Positions 37,076 through 49,435 are shown, counted from the stretch's first letter. The stretch is DNA of 64,000 nt from Viscum album (GCA_963277665.1 OY728165.1:1756680772-1756744771); one strand, 5' to 3'. Numbers and translations are program-made. The notes: generated by a model not told the origin, from the sequence alone.

Positions 37076-39648
37076 TGAATAAAATGATTTACATATTATA
37101 AAAAATGATGCATAAATTTAAAATATCAATTCCCCCATAATTAATATGTAGACCCCACACACTTAAACATAAATACTATAACCCAAAGAAAAATTAACCA
37201 TAATTCAACATGAGTTCCCATTCCAAAACCATAATTCTAAATATTAAAATTCCTCCATAAGTTTCAAGATGCAATTTTATTCATTAACCTCACTAAATTT
37301 ATTTCATCATATTTCATAATATAATGCCCACATATACAAATATTTTTAGAAATGTTTCCCTCATATCACCACAATGGGGTTTATGAAATGTTCTCTCATT
37401 AAAATATCATTCTAGGATCACCAAATGATATATGAATTGCTTTATCTCCACCCAATAATTCATGTATAATAATATACCATGAGGGATTTTCAATGATTTT
37501 ATATGTATAAGGGTAGATGGGTTATATTATGAGATATTTCTAAGGCATCTTAAAAGGCATGAATATATTATTAAGATAAATGATATATTTTTATCTTCTT
37601 GGTAGAATGGAATCATCTCACTCTCTAATTATTTTATAGATAAAAACATCCCATTTGAATATTGAATGAAAAGTTCATGCCTTTAAAATATATGTAGCAG
37701 TATCTGTCATTATCCATATTTCTTTTATATGGTTATATTTTTACAGTTTTTTATACTATTGATGTTATAGAGGTAATCTTTATCTTTTGATTAGTATATG
37801 GACTTTTTACCTAATTTACGATATTCTTTCCCCATTTTGATGTTTTATAAGTCCATTATTCAATGAAAATAAATCTAATAGGACATCCTAAACAACATTG
37901 AATATTGTAGAATCCATAATTGTTCGACTAAATTATGCCATATATGTTTTTGGAATAAATTATTCACCTCAATCAAAGGTAATAATTCTAACGAGTTTTT
38001 TAGATCAAGGATTCAATGATAATTTTGGTTTCTCAGAGAAATAGGAGAATTAATAACTTCAATCCAATGATATAATTTTATTCCAAACATTAGATAATAT
38101 ATATTCCACCCACATTCTTCCAATCATGTATTTCTACACAAAATAGAATCATAATAAATGAATAAATCCCATATTTAATCTAATTTAAACAATTCGAAAA
38201 ACCTTTCACCATCCCACATTTTCCCTCCCCCATAATGGAATTCAACCCAGATCACACATCAGATTGTACAGTAAGGTTGATTTGTGTTTATTCTTTATAA
38301 ATTGGATACCTATAAAGGCCATTAATGGATATTAATATTTATAAGTATTAAATTACAAATAGGAAAAGTATAAAGGTTTATTTTAAAGCTAGTTTCAGTA
38401 TAAATGGAATGCCTCAAACATTTATTAAATTTTTTGTAACGATCTATTATTTATATTAGATTATTTAGAAAATTATAGATATTCAAAATGAAAATTGTGC
38501 TCTCAATAAATATGGAGTTTTAATAACATTCCAAAATAATCTTAAAATCCTATAAGGTATGTGATTTAAATTATGGATTCTGATCTACAGTATTAGAAAA
38601 AAATTAGTGATATTTGAAGAAAATATTTACTTATAGAATTCTAAAAACGTATATTTATTCATCATTCTAATGTGATTAAATGGGACAAACTTGTTTCATC
38701 AATATTGGTTTAACACAAAAATGATTTAAAATTATATTTAATAATGAATTAAATAAAGGAAACATTAAAACTCTAACCAAAAAAATTTTATATAGTAGAT
38801 AAGTATAAATCATCCATTAATAAAATTCTGCTTTTATGAATTAAATTTTAAATAACGGGCCCACACATTTGCGATCAATATGATATTTAGAGTCTAATTA
38901 GATCTATAGGATTTCTGGTTAATAATAACATTCCCTTGGTTATGGAAAGGTTACCATTTAAATAGTAATATGACCCTTATAATTTGTAAACATACAAATG
39001 TAATGTTACATCATCCATGAATTTATAAATCAAAAGGCATCTTATAAGTGACAATATGAAAATTATATAACTAAATAAATATATTAATAATTATTAATAT
39101 TATGTTTGTATTTTTGTTAGTTATCAATATTTAATTACAATTTAATGATTTATTTAATATATTATGAGAATATTGAATTTTCATTAAATGTAATTATAAA
39201 TCATTTTATATAATTTCTTATGGGTATTATATACTTTTATTGTAAATAGATTAATTTTTCATGGTGTTATAAAATCTATTAATGTATTAAAAATGTTATT
39301 TTCTGAATATCTTGTGTTTTTAATTAAAAAAATAAATTTCTCACATTTATAAAATTATTTTCAAAAAATAGAGCTCATTTTTTAATTCAACACACTATAA
39401 AAATGTTAAGGTGAATTTTAATAATTTTTCTGAAATACATGATTTTTTTTGTGAATTGAGAAATACATTAATTTATGAAATAAGGTAAATAAATGAATTA
39501 TTGAGTTGTGGATGATGATATACTAAGGTCGACACCCTTGGTTAAAGATAACATGTACTAATTAATTTATTTAGTCCCAAGAACAAATACTATATCTTTT
39601 CTTAAAAAAATTATTAAAAAAATTATTAAAATAATGGACCCCCCTCTA

Positions 39649-39659
39649 CTATAAATACC
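39649..39659 (+). promoter_or_regulatory. TATA box of element E, 5' LTR
   Basis: CTATAAATACC in 'cctctactataaataccatttctc'. The 3' LTR has CTATCAATACC at 57848-57858, one change that would weaken it. The surrounding pyrimidine-rich context matches element A. Confidence 0.6.
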
Positions 39660-40969
39660 ATTTCTCACACATCTTCACCACACACAACTAATGCTCTGAT
39701 AATTTTCCAAATTAGACTAAATACCCATACCAATCCTCTTTACCACTACCATGTCATGCTGGCCTCACCAGATGGCCAAAACTAAGGTCCATATGCATGA
39801 TCACAAGGAGAAGATATCATGATGTAAAAATCCCCTTTCATTTTCTTTTATTTTCATTTGAATTATATTTAATTTCTTATAATCTCTTCACATAACATTA
39901 TTCAAAAGGGATGAAAACTATATTATATTATATATAATGTAACATTTACATGTTTAAGGAAAAATTCATCATCATACTTCTTCTTCTCTCCATATTATTC
40001 AAAAATTAAAAATGTCATCTCTGATGTGTTGAATTATAGATATTGTGGGAGATGTTTTTTAAATTTCCAATACCACCTTTATAGATACACATAAAACGAT
40101 CATAATGGTTGAATTTCTGAATTTATAATATATAAAATCATCATTTTATGTAACTAACATATATAAATAATATTAAATTATAAATTGATCTATTTGGTGA
40201 TTTTCAAATAACTGACAAAGTGATATAAACAAATATCATTAATGTTTTAATGAATGATTCATATTCATATATGAAACAATTATTTAGTGTATCCTTTTAT
40301 AATATTGAAATATATTAATACCATTTAATTCCACTTTTGTAGTTTCTATCGCATTCAATAAGTAAATCCATTACAAACTGACCATGGAAACTATGTAAAC
40401 AACAGATCTGACACCATGGAAGTAACAAAATATTATTATTAAATGGGTAGAAATGATATAAAGTTATCATATAAGATGTTCTAAAATTAAACATGTATAA
40501 ATTAATTTTTAATAACACAATTTTAACCATTATACATGTGGTTTAAACATGTTTTATTTTATATTAACCTCATATTAGGGAATTCATAACCCAATTTCTA
40601 TTCTTTACGTTAACTTTATACATAATTTATTATGTGGTACTAGGATTATTGGTATAATAAATTATGATTATATTTTTTTTCATTATGTTTATTTATAGAT
40701 TATACACATATTACATTTTATATGTCAATACTCACATCAAATATATAATACTTTTAAGGGGTTTTTCTTTAGAAATCATCTTTATATTCATTTTCATTTT
40801 ATAAAATGGTTGATTTATATGATGTAAGTATTATTTTTTAATGATTATGTTCTATTTCATGCGAATTTTATATGATGAATGGATGGACATATATATCCAT
40901 CCAATTCATGGGGTATTTTTATAATGGTGGTCGATCATATGAATACTCCAAGTTTAACTAAGATAGTTA

Positions 40970-41066
40970 GACCATAAGGTAGTCGTGAGGGATACATTGT
41001 CAGGTAGCCATGAGGGTTACACTATAAGGTATCTATGAGAGTTACATGTAATATGGTATCCACTAT
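40970..41066 (+). repeat. Short tandem repeat in the element E LTR, about 27 bp unit
   Basis: About three to four copies of 'aaggtagccatgagggttacactat' in varied form. The 3' LTR shows a more decayed version at 59160-59270 ('ggtagctcggagtgtaacattgt', 'aaggtagacataaaagctgcattgt'). The array was therefore present when E inserted. Confidence 0.55.
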
Positions 41067-41183
41067 TTTTAAAATATTAAGTAATTACATCACTAATTTA
41101 CTGTTATGGTATTAATTATGTTTTCTATAATTTATGGAAAAATAATATTCACATAATGTAACTATATAATAATTATTGGGTGA

Positions 41184-41188
41184 AAGTA
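41184..41188. repeat. AAGTA flank, left copy, of the 671 bp insertion
   Basis: AAGTA here and at 41860-41864. The empty site in the E 3' LTR reads 'gagaaatatgtattttttg' near 59370, which fits a single copy. Confidence 0.5.
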
Positions 41189-41859
41189 AGTCTTTGTCAT
41201 CCAATGGACCGAAGGCCTTCATTTTATTATTGATTTTGATAATCCACCTTTCACGGGGCGAGTTGGAACCCTTACACGGCCCGTAAGAATAAGTATTACA
41301 TGGCCCATAGGCCCTAGATGAATTCATTTTTCTCGTAGGCTTCAAACATTACATATAACCCAGACTAACTACTTGGAATTACTCATCCCCAACATCTTCA
41401 TCGTGTAGTCAGCTATCCACCTTCGCATAGCTATTCAGCTAGGCATTCCCATGCATGCATAGGTTTGTCTCAATGGTAGGTTCCATACCCACTCATTTTT
41501 GAAATCTGTTTAGCTTCTGCTATGGTGAAATCTTCTTTCTCATCCTCCTTGGAGAAATTGTTCCTCATAGGTCGTCGGGTTTGCATCTGCACTGAAGGTG
41601 GCCCAAAGGCCATGAGGTGGCCCAAAGGCCTTAAAGGACTCAAGGACCAAATCGGTGGGCCAAAGGCCCAGACGGGGGCATATTCCATGCTTCTACAGTT
41701 CCAAACAGTACCAGCTATAGTTCCCTCAACAGCAACTACTATTGTACCAGCTAGAGTACTGTTACAGTACACTGGAAATAATGTCTCTGCCTGGATTTGA
41801 TTCTCGGTCTCCCGAATGACCTTACAGAGTCGTTACCAACCTGGATAAGGCTAATGTGC
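41189..41859 (-). mobile_element. 671 bp insertion with tRNA-like pol III promoter boxes (SINE-like candidate)
   Basis: The segment is absent from the E 3' LTR and is flanked by AAGTA. Read on the minus strand, it starts 'gcacattagccttatcc' with an A-box-like TAGCCTTATCCAGGTTGG (41853-41836) and a B-box-like GAATCAAATCC (41803-41793). The spacing is normal for a tRNA-derived head. The body is far richer in G and C than the LTR and contains GGCCCAAAGGCC or close variants three times (41600-41672), plus related sites near 41210 and 41305. Minus-strand and plus-strand frames of 100 and 92 codons overlap here, without a domain. Against a classic SINE: the length, no poly(A) end, and a duplication of only 5 bp. 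It could be another small retroelement with internal pol III boxes. Confidence 0.45.
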
Positions 41860-41864
41860 AAGTA
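41860..41864. repeat. AAGTA flank, right copy, of the 671 bp insertion
   Basis: Second AAGTA, directly after the tRNA-like end of the insert. Confidence 0.5.
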
Positions 41865-42363
41865 TGTATTTCGCAAAATGATTTCGTATTATTATAATAA
41901 TTCGTTTACTAAAATTATTTCTCCTTCTTTTTATATCACATTATATTTTTTTGTACTTATCCAATGTTTTAAAAACATTCACAGGGTTTATGGATTGATA
42001 AGATAAAAGGATAGTCTAAGATTTATTTTGTGCAGACTTATCATTAATAAGTTTCATGAACATCCTTAAAAACTATTATATTATGAAAAATGGATATTAT
42101 TGCAGTAGTGTCCACTTTTTTGATTACTACATGATATATATGAATTATTTAGAAATTTCAAACTAAAATAAATTGGAATGATATCTAGGAATGTAATGAA
42201 GTGATTTTTAAAGGAATTTAGTAGATTCTGTAATGTTTATGGTAGAGTACTTAATGTTTGTATAATAGAAATTTTTTGATAACTTTATGGGTTATTATGA
42301 AGTTAATATAATATCATAAATTATTTTAAAATATTTTTAGGATGAAATGATATGACATTTAAA

Positions 42364-42949
42364 TATTTAAATGTTTTTTTATCTAAGATATTTATTTTCT
42401 GAATTCTTTTCAATAGAAGAAACACAAAGTTTATGTTGGAATGAACCGAGTGCATACTATCATTATAAATATACAAACTGGAATGTTGGGTAATGTATTT
42501 GAATATCTTGTGAAATTAATGGATTAGTTGACCTACTCTATAAATGGTGATGGAATCCATGAAATTGAACATCCATAGTTACAATAATGTAACATGACAA
42601 TATTGGATCATTTATTTAGGAAAAACCCTCCTTCTTTTAGTAGATATTTTGACCCAGTTGTGGCTGAAGGAATTATTAATTCCCAATATAATATATTTAA
42701 TGGAATGGGGTGATAATTTAATGAAAATATTAGAATATTAATTTATCATTTTGAGGTTGAATATGACCAATGGTGGTCAACGGTCAAAAATATCAGGTAT
42801 AATGATGAGGTTGGTGCCTTGGGTTGGGATGAATATAAAATTATTTTCCTTGAATTTTTTTTCCTAAGGTGGAATGTCATTGTAAAGAAATCAAATTCTA
42901 GGAATTAAAGAAAAATTATGTGAATTAAATGTAATTTTGTGAATAAACC
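42364..42949 (+). pseudogene. Leader and first part of gag of element E
   Basis: From about 42640 a frame with two stops reads 'YFDPVVAEGIINSQYNIFNG' and, from 42751, 'VEYDQWWSTVKNIRYNDEVG'. 'LGWDEYKIIFLEFFF' follows. The WW pair and the W.EYK..FLE.FF block are typical of chromovirus Gag. The frame is cut at 42949 by insertion of element F. No primer site for E is recognisable upstream. Confidence 0.6.
42945..42949. repeat. Left flank of element F (AAACC), candidate target duplication
   Basis: AAACC before the 5' LTR and AAAAC at 53015-53019 after the 3' LTR agree at four of five positions, which fits a 5 bp duplication with one later change. Confidence 0.5.
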
Positions 42950-45001
42950 TATAAGAACCCAGATCATCTTTTTTGGTATGGATCTTTCATCGGGGTTTTT
43001 GTGTGGTAAAAGGGTTGTTCGGTAAATTTTCAAGGTACATACCGTGTAGATCTAAGAGGATGTCATGTATCATGTTTCCACGTATATCCATGTCCTAGGC
43101 ATATAACAGCCCTGACATGGCCTTGTTGGGTGACTTGGCAGACCGCCAATGTTGTGGGCCGATTGTGGAAAATTATTGACGTGTTCATTAATAGTACACA
43201 TTGTGTACTTTTTCTTTTATTCTACATATCTGACTGGGGTCACATCTAATCCTCATATTTTCCTCCTTCTGGTCGTACCTCATGAAGTAGCATACCAAAT
43301 AATTGATTATTCACTGACTCACTAATCCTTCATCTATTCTACGAATCAAACCCTTTCAGTTGAGTTGGAATTTCCTTAGTGAGTTATTCCATCTACTTGA
43401 TCCCTTTAACAAGCATCTACCTCATTTGAGAGTAATTTGATGTTAAACTGTTTTGACGTTTTTGAAGATCTATGTCGTTCTAAGCTGATTAAAGGGATGA
43501 AGCCAATGTATGTCGACCATTCATTGTCGAGGTAGGGGGTTTGTTTCCGGTACTATTTTTTCATTGATTTTTATATTCCAACATGTCGATTAACCATGCT
43601 TCAGGTATTCCAAGTTATTGAAATAAGGAACTATTTTATCTTCCATAGAATTATTGATGGAATAAGGATTTATTTATGTGATATTTTGTGAAATTTCATG
43701 TTTATCAGTGACCACAAGGGTGCCTTTACTTATTTGAATGTTTTTGGATGTTTGGTCCTTGTTTCCTAAAAGGAAGACCTTGTTCCATTAACATTATTAT
43801 TAGGTTGGAATTAATTTATTAATTTATTCTTGTTAAATGATGGTGTTAGGCATTGTAGTTACTTATCCTTGTAGAAGGAATATTTATTGGGCTGCTCTAT
43901 ATCATTTGTGCACAATTATATTACACAGGGTTTTGAGAACCAGTTGTAGTGAGACCATATGGGTAACTGATTTTGAGGGATTCCCCAGATTTTCTATTAT
44001 GTTTAAATTTCCCTAACATAGGGGGTATTGAAGGTGAGTTCTGCATTAGAGTGTCTATGTTTTATGTGTCGAGGCCATAGAGAAATTGACATTGAGTGCT
44101 TCCCTTGTGAGTTTTTAGTGGTTGTGGAAAGGCCATCAGGGGAATTGAAAGTTATTTCATCATCAATGTGTCTTTATAATTTTATTTCATACAAGTCTAG
44201 AGGGGTTAGACTGTTTGAGCTACCCATAGGTTTAACATGAATATTTAATGATTGGGATGTGTCTGCGAAACCAAAGAACAAGCTAGGATATGGTCTTATT
44301 AAGTAGTCTGATGAGATACCTATTTTTATACTCAAATGATTAAATGATGAAAATTAAAAGCTAATTAATGTAAATGGAAATCTTAGGAATATTTACTTTT
44401 ATGTAACCATAGTTCCCTACTGCATATCTATTATTAGATGCTATATACTCACTGACTGTTAGACACAAATATTTTTGGAGGTTTTTTTCTAGGATTCGTC
44501 TCACACCCTGTTTGGGTCTTATTTCTAGTCCCAAATAGATTATATGGATGTAGGTGTAGATAAGGTGAAACGTCCTCTTCCTCAGTTACATGATTAGTGG
44601 GTTGGAGACGGAGAGCATATAACCAAGATTAGGATTGCGATGTTTCTGTAGTTTTCTTGTTTTATTTTATACACTGGTTCTGTTTTATTTCGAGAATATT
44701 GTATTGTTTCGGTATTTTCCAAGTCATATATTACATGAATCATTTATATATGCGCTCTAGATATTGTTTAGTTCATGTTTTCTATTGTTTAAACATTTTA
44801 TGGTATGTTTCTTTCTCTACTGTTTATTATTTGTTATCTCGCTATGAATTCTCTTCCAATGAGGGCGTATTTTTCCCCTATCTCACCCAAGGCCATCACT
44901 ACATGTCAGTAACCTCTGGAATTCAAGGAAATGCACTGGAGTCCATGTCACCAACTGGGTACGTGACCCCTTTATGTATCCCCAGAAACAGGTAGGTTAC
45001 A
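42950..45001 (+). repeat. Element F 5' LTR
   Basis: It starts 'tataagaaccc' (3' LTR: 'tgtcagaacg') and ends 'aacaggtaggttaca'. Landmarks 'ggggtcacatctaa' (near 43218 and 51246) and 'ttgtgcacaattatatta' (near 43908 and 51915) line up. The frame at 44657-44995 (112 codons) has no known domain and is not open in the partner LTR, so it is not annotated as a gene. Confidence 0.8.
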
Positions 45002-45004
45002 TAG

Positions 45005-45016
45005 TGGTATCATAGG
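45005..45016 (+). other. Primer-binding site of element F (initiator Met tRNA type)
   Basis: 'tggtatcatagg' matches TGGTATCAGAGC at 10 of 12 positions, three bases after the LTR end. Confidence 0.75.
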
Positions 45017-46440
45017 GGGTTCTTTTATGTTTTTTCATACTATTTGGAGCCTATATAAAGAGATAGGAAGTAATAGGTGGTTTTTAATATGTTGTTCGTT
45101 GGAGTATTTAACCAATGTACAGAAAAAATCCAATTTCTCTTGATTATTGGAATATTTCTAGTTTGGAAATTGTTATAATTGATTTGATTTCACCATTAGG
45201 TGATTCACATGATTTGTGTTGTTTAGATTTATATCATTGAGGTTATATTTATGTTGCAAACTGAATAGAAGATAGTATGCCATCTCATGCATCATATAGG
45301 AACCTGATAGAGATCACATGTCATGCAGTTTATCATTCCATTTTGGAATCATTACTGATTTCATGATTTATTGATAGATGTTCTTCTAGATATGCACGAT
45401 GGTATGATAGATTTCCTTAAACAATACCTTCTATTTTGATAGGGTATTGGAAAAATGAATGTTTCATAGAATGGGTTCAATTTTATTTTCTCTGAGGTGT
45501 TATGGGCCCTAATGGTTAAGATCTTTGTTGGTCATGTGATTGATTTCACTATCATACATTGTGATATACATGAATTAGATTCAATGATTTGTTTCACGGG
45601 GACTATGGTCCCCCATGGATCGAAATTTGGCAAATTAATACTTGTTTAAATGTATTTATGTGGATATTGTGTAGTTTGTGAGGCTTATTGTTTAGTAAAA
45701 CCTAAAATACACATCGTGTGATAATGAATATATGCCATGTATCCTTCTGTTCGAGATGAAAATGTTTTTCTAAAGTACACACTGTGTACTTTCACTACTC
45801 ACCGTGTATGTGTTTATCGTGTGACCAACCGTGCGGGCCAATAAATGAGTTGAAAAAATATTCATGAAAATGCCTTGTACTAGGCATACATTCAATGTTG
45901 TGGTGATATGTGTATCCATCATTTTGACCAATGACATGGGTCATTGAAATCCATCTAGTCCATGTCGTGTCTAGAATATAAACGATGTGTAGTTTTGTTC
46001 TAAGATAACCATGTTGTTCTTGCCATGTATATGTACATGGGTAGAAGTGTTCATTCAAATACACATCATGAATCAATTATAATATGTCATATGTATGGGG
46101 TGTTACATGAATAGGGTTGGTAGAAGTACACACCCATGTAAAGACTTAAGGGAACACACCGGGTAGAGTGAATAAACACTATGTAACTCTATTTTAAAAA
46201 CCAGGAATCATTTTCATTCTCTATTCCATTTTTCACATCACGGTTGTTTTCTCTTTTAATATTTTGTCTAGGTGTGAACTTGACTTTGCAGATTCATTCC
46301 ACATAGAAGTCCTCTAGTTGTATGCTAGGTTCTGGGAAATGATTAGACAATAGAAATGATAAACTAAGGACTGACATCATATCCACTAATATTTCCCTTC
46401 ATGGAACCAGCAATATTTCTAGATATAGGTTCCATTTTAC
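45017..46440 (+). other. Leader and decayed gag start of element F
   Basis: 1.4 kb between primer site and readable gag. No start codon can be chosen. 45770-46100 contains several copies of a 'tacacaccgtgta / acaccatgta' type short motif on both strands. The minus-strand frame 45795-46076 (93 codons) arises from it and is not a gene. Confidence 0.4.
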
Positions 46441-47205
46441 ATTTTTGAGATGGATTCTTGAAAATTATGTAGACATTCCATGCAGCACCACATCCTACCC
46501 CGTTTATAGCAGAGTTGACATGGGTTTTTCAGCAGTATCATCCTCCCACCTTCTTAGAGGTTTGAAGACCTTAGGTTGTAGTTTCATGGTTATAATCCAT
46601 TATATCTATCTCCCATCATCTAGAGAAACCACTTTAGATGAGGGTGAATCAAGAGATATATATTCTTTTGGGATTCCACCAAGAGATGGTGGGTTGTGAT
46701 ATCACATTTGGGACGCTAGCGAGATATGTCTTGTGATGACTTCCATCAGTATATATGGAACTATTTATACCAGGATACCATGAGTGTATAACAAGATTGA
46801 GAGATCATGATTTGGAAGAGTGGTGTTGTCCCATTTATGATTTATTTTTATTGCTTCACAGAGCTGCAGTGCTTGACACCCATTTGGGTGGGTGATGTTT
46901 TATTTCTGGAAATAATATTTGAGGATGGTATCAGGGATGACATCTGATCTCAGGTGATCATATACATGTTGACTTCTATATATTCTATATTCAACCAAGG
47001 AATGATCACTGAGGAAAAACTGAGTGATTTTGGAGCTTCAGGCCAGGGCAGTTTAGTATCCAGAGTCGGTACCCTTCCAATTGATAGCAAGAAGCGTCAT
47101 CGAGAGTATATATGTGGACATCTGAGTTGGAAGGACTTCCCATCTGGTAGATAGGTGGTGTGATACTAGTGTGGGAAGGGAGGACATAATAAACCTTAAT
47201 TCCCA
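46441..47205 (+). pseudogene. Gag of element F with zinc knuckle
   Basis: 46705-46800 reads 'DDFHQYIWNYLYQDTMSV', the W..F...Y...Y block of the Gag capsid. 46920-47000 reads 'FEDGIRDDI', a stop, and 'SQVIIYMLTSIYSIFNQ', matching the F..GL...I...V.......Y...... block. At 47161-47205 the codons read (stop)Y(stop)CGKGGHNKP(stop)FP, an eroded CCHC knuckle: the C..C, H and final C positions are recognisable, but the first and last cysteines are lost. Three or more frame changes occur. The open frame 46445-46699 lies upstream and may be the Gag N-terminal region, but I do not recognise it. Confidence 0.65.
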
Positions 47206-47559
47206 AGAGACCCAGTTGGTTTAGGATATTGTGGAATGATGTGACATCATTAGCATTTCTGAAACTCCCTCCTTCCAGAATCATGTGAGGGAGGATATGT
47301 TCTGACTCCTCAAACTAGATAAGGACAACTAGTCAAACATAATACTAGGGGATGGTATTCCTCATGCCATTCAGGATGAGGTGGTGGTCGTGGCCGCAGT
47401 GATCAGACACAGGTTTTTGTATAGCCGCAAGGTAAGACAACTTAGGGATATCAGACATACTCATCGGGCCACAACACAGGTCAAGCTTTTTCCCGGGAGA
47501 AGATCCTATCAGAGCTGGATCCCAGACCCTCTATGGTTAAAGGTAAAATTATCGTTTCC

Positions 47560-47880
47560 TAAATTATATCTTCTACTCTTTTAGATGCATGGGATTCCAA
47601 TAGATTTATATCTGTGTATGTTTTGGAGAGTCATGGGATATGTATAATTACTGCTGCTAATATCATGGAATTGGACACTCTCTTGGGGAATAGAATGGCT
47701 AGTGTATGTCATTGCTATGAGTGTACTCCGGAGCATGGTGGGTGTCACTTATTATGTGACATTTTTGTGTTAGAAATTATGGGATGTGATTCCACTCTTG
47801 GAATATACATGTTTATTCTCTTCCGGGTTTTTTTCGATTTCTATCATTGTATGGTATATTTTAAGTCACCATAAGGAGGA
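47560..47880 (+). pseudogene. Aspartic protease of element F
   Basis: A frame beginning near 47577 reads 'LLDAWDSNRFISVYVLESHG', in the place of the LFDSGATHSF(I/V)S block. The active-site D-S-G has become D-A-W, which would abolish activity. It continues openly to 47871 with 'CDIFVLEIMGCDSTLGIYMF' and 'FFDFYHCMVYFKSP', matching the DL.VL.....D.ILGMDWL and ..D......V.F..P blocks. The protease would cut the Gag-Pol polyprotein. Confidence 0.75.
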
Positions 47881-48009
47881 TTGTTTATACATAAGTTCGA
47901 ATGGAATGTCTAGGAAAGAAGATCTAGACGTGAGAATCAAGGATTGAGAGGTTTTATTGCCCATATTAGTATACTTTTTCTGGAATACTATTGGACTTAA
48001 TTGATAGAC

Positions 48010-48830
48010 TTTCCTCTAGTGGTTGAACGTTTTTGGGATGACTTTCCAGATAACTTTTTGGATTTTTTTCTGGATAGAGAGGTATACTTTTCAGTTGATC
48101 TTATGCAAGGGGAATAACTGATGTCCATTTCTCCCAATATGATGGATACAAAAGAGTTGCATGATCTCAAGAATTAGTTGTAGGAGTTACATAAAAAGGG
48201 TTCACGCAACCTAGTACATCTCCTTGGGGTTCAACTATCCAGTTATCAAAGAAGGAAGACAGAACCGTAGACATTGACTGAAAAACTAGAAGATTAAACA
48301 ATTGACTATTAAGAATCGATATCCCTTACCAAGGATTGATGATATCATATATCATCTTCATGAATCCTGAGTGTTATCAATGATTCATGTCAGACCTGGT
48401 TATCATAATTTGAATAGTAGACCATTAGAATTACATCTTACATCCATTCAATGTAGGAATGGTCTATATGAGTATCTGGTTTTGTCATTCGGTCTCACAA
48501 ATGCGCCTGTTGTTTTAATGGCACTGATGAACCATGTACTCCATCAATACATGGACTCCAATGTAGTTGTTTTCGTGGAAGATACTTTGTTGTAATTTCA
48601 AATCTTCCAAGACATTGATAACCATCATGATATTATTTTCAGTACCCTTAGAGAGCATCAGCTATATGGTAGGCTCTCAAAATTCCACATTTGGATAGAC
48701 CAGATTAAGTTCCTGGGTAATGTTATCTCAGAGATAGGATAATCAGTAGACCCATATAATGTGATAAATGTAGTTTCCTGGGAGAATATGATGAATTTCA
48801 TTGATGTACATAGTTTTATAGATTAGGATA
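48010..48830 (+). pseudogene. Reverse transcriptase of element F
   Basis: 48015-48110 reads 'ERFWDDFPDNF' and 'REVYFSVDL', the start of gypsy RT. The open frame 48371-48592 then contains 'RPGYHNL', 'YEYLVLSFGLTNAPVVLM' and 'MDSNVVVFVEDTLL', matching the SGYHQ, PFGLTNAPA.FM and YLD.FVVVFIDD blocks. The catalytic DD pair reads E-D. 48660-48760 ('LYGRLSKFHI', 'IKFLGNVIS') carries the thumb. Reading frame changes occur near 48240 and 48360. Confidence 0.85.
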
Positions 48831-48899
48831 GTTACAATAGAATATTTATACTGGAATTTTCACACTTTTCAAGGCCACAAATGGTCCTAAATAAGGATG

Positions 48900-49435
48900 G
48901 AGTGAAGTAATCCTGGTAAGATTCTTGTGAGTCATCCTTTTGGAAGTTGCAGTGACACATGAATTTAGGGCCGATACGTGTTTTTTTAGAGCAGGGAAAG
49001 ACCTACATGGTTTACTATGATGCATCAAGTATCAGGCTGGGATAAGTTTAAATGTATGGGAAGGAGTCGTTGCATATGGGTATCAGTAGTTGAGGCCACA
49101 TGAGAGAAATTACCCAACACTAAATATTGGGATGTATGTAGTTGTTCATTCCATGCGCTATTGGAGAAATTACCTTTTAAAAGATCATTTTATGATGTAC
49201 ACTAACCAAAAAAGACTCTTGTATGTATTTACCTAGTGCAACTAGAATTTGAGACATCGATGGTGGTTTGAGTACCCTCAGTCCTTTGAATTTTATATTT
49301 TTTACATTCTTGGGATTGGAAACATAGTGGCTGATTTGTTGAGAAGGAGGAAAGAGAACATGATGTTTATGAAGATAGTGGTGAGTGGAATCACTTTTAT
49401 GTATTATATAAAATTTATTTTAAGTCCACGATAGA
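48900..49435 (+). pseudogene. RNase H and connection of element F
   Basis: 48980-49050 reads 'GKTYMVYYDASSIRLG', the Y.DAS..GLG block with the first catalytic aspartate kept. 49090-49230 reads 'LRPHERNYPTLNI' then 'VVHSMRYWRNYL' and 'MMYTNQKRLLYVFT', matching the HE.NYP..(D/E)LE, W.HYL and TDHKSL..... blocks; the second aspartate has become asparagine. 49249-49360 ('MRHRWWFEYPQSFEFYIFY', 'IVADLLRRRKE') ends the domain. A TAG stop stands where family members have glutamine before L-R-P-H-E. Confidence 0.8.

Larger units (their letters stand above)
38709..42363 (+). repeat. Element E 5' LTR, with a 671 bp insertion
   Basis: It begins 'tttaacacaaaa' (3' LTR: 'tgtaacacacca') and fades near 'ggatgaaatgatatgaca' (3' LTR: 'ggtcatcaagatgtggtca'). 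Without the insertion at 41189-41859 it is about 2.98 kb, against 2.93 kb for the partner. By eye the well-kept parts agree at about 70 to 75 percent. No primer site is recognisable after it. Confidence 0.7.

Noticed and set aside
41793..41853. A genuine tRNA gene on the minus strand
   Set aside because: Only promoter-box-like sites are present. I could not fold an acceptor stem or anticodon arm around them, and the segment is part of a larger insertion.
44657..44995. 112-codon frame in the F 5' LTR as a coding gene
   Set aside because: The matching part of the 3' LTR is not open in the same frame, and the sequence ends at the LTR edge; it is a chance frame.
45795..46076. Minus-strand 93-codon frame
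   Set aside because: It arises from repeated 'acaccgtgta/catgta' words in the element F leader and has no recognisable domain.
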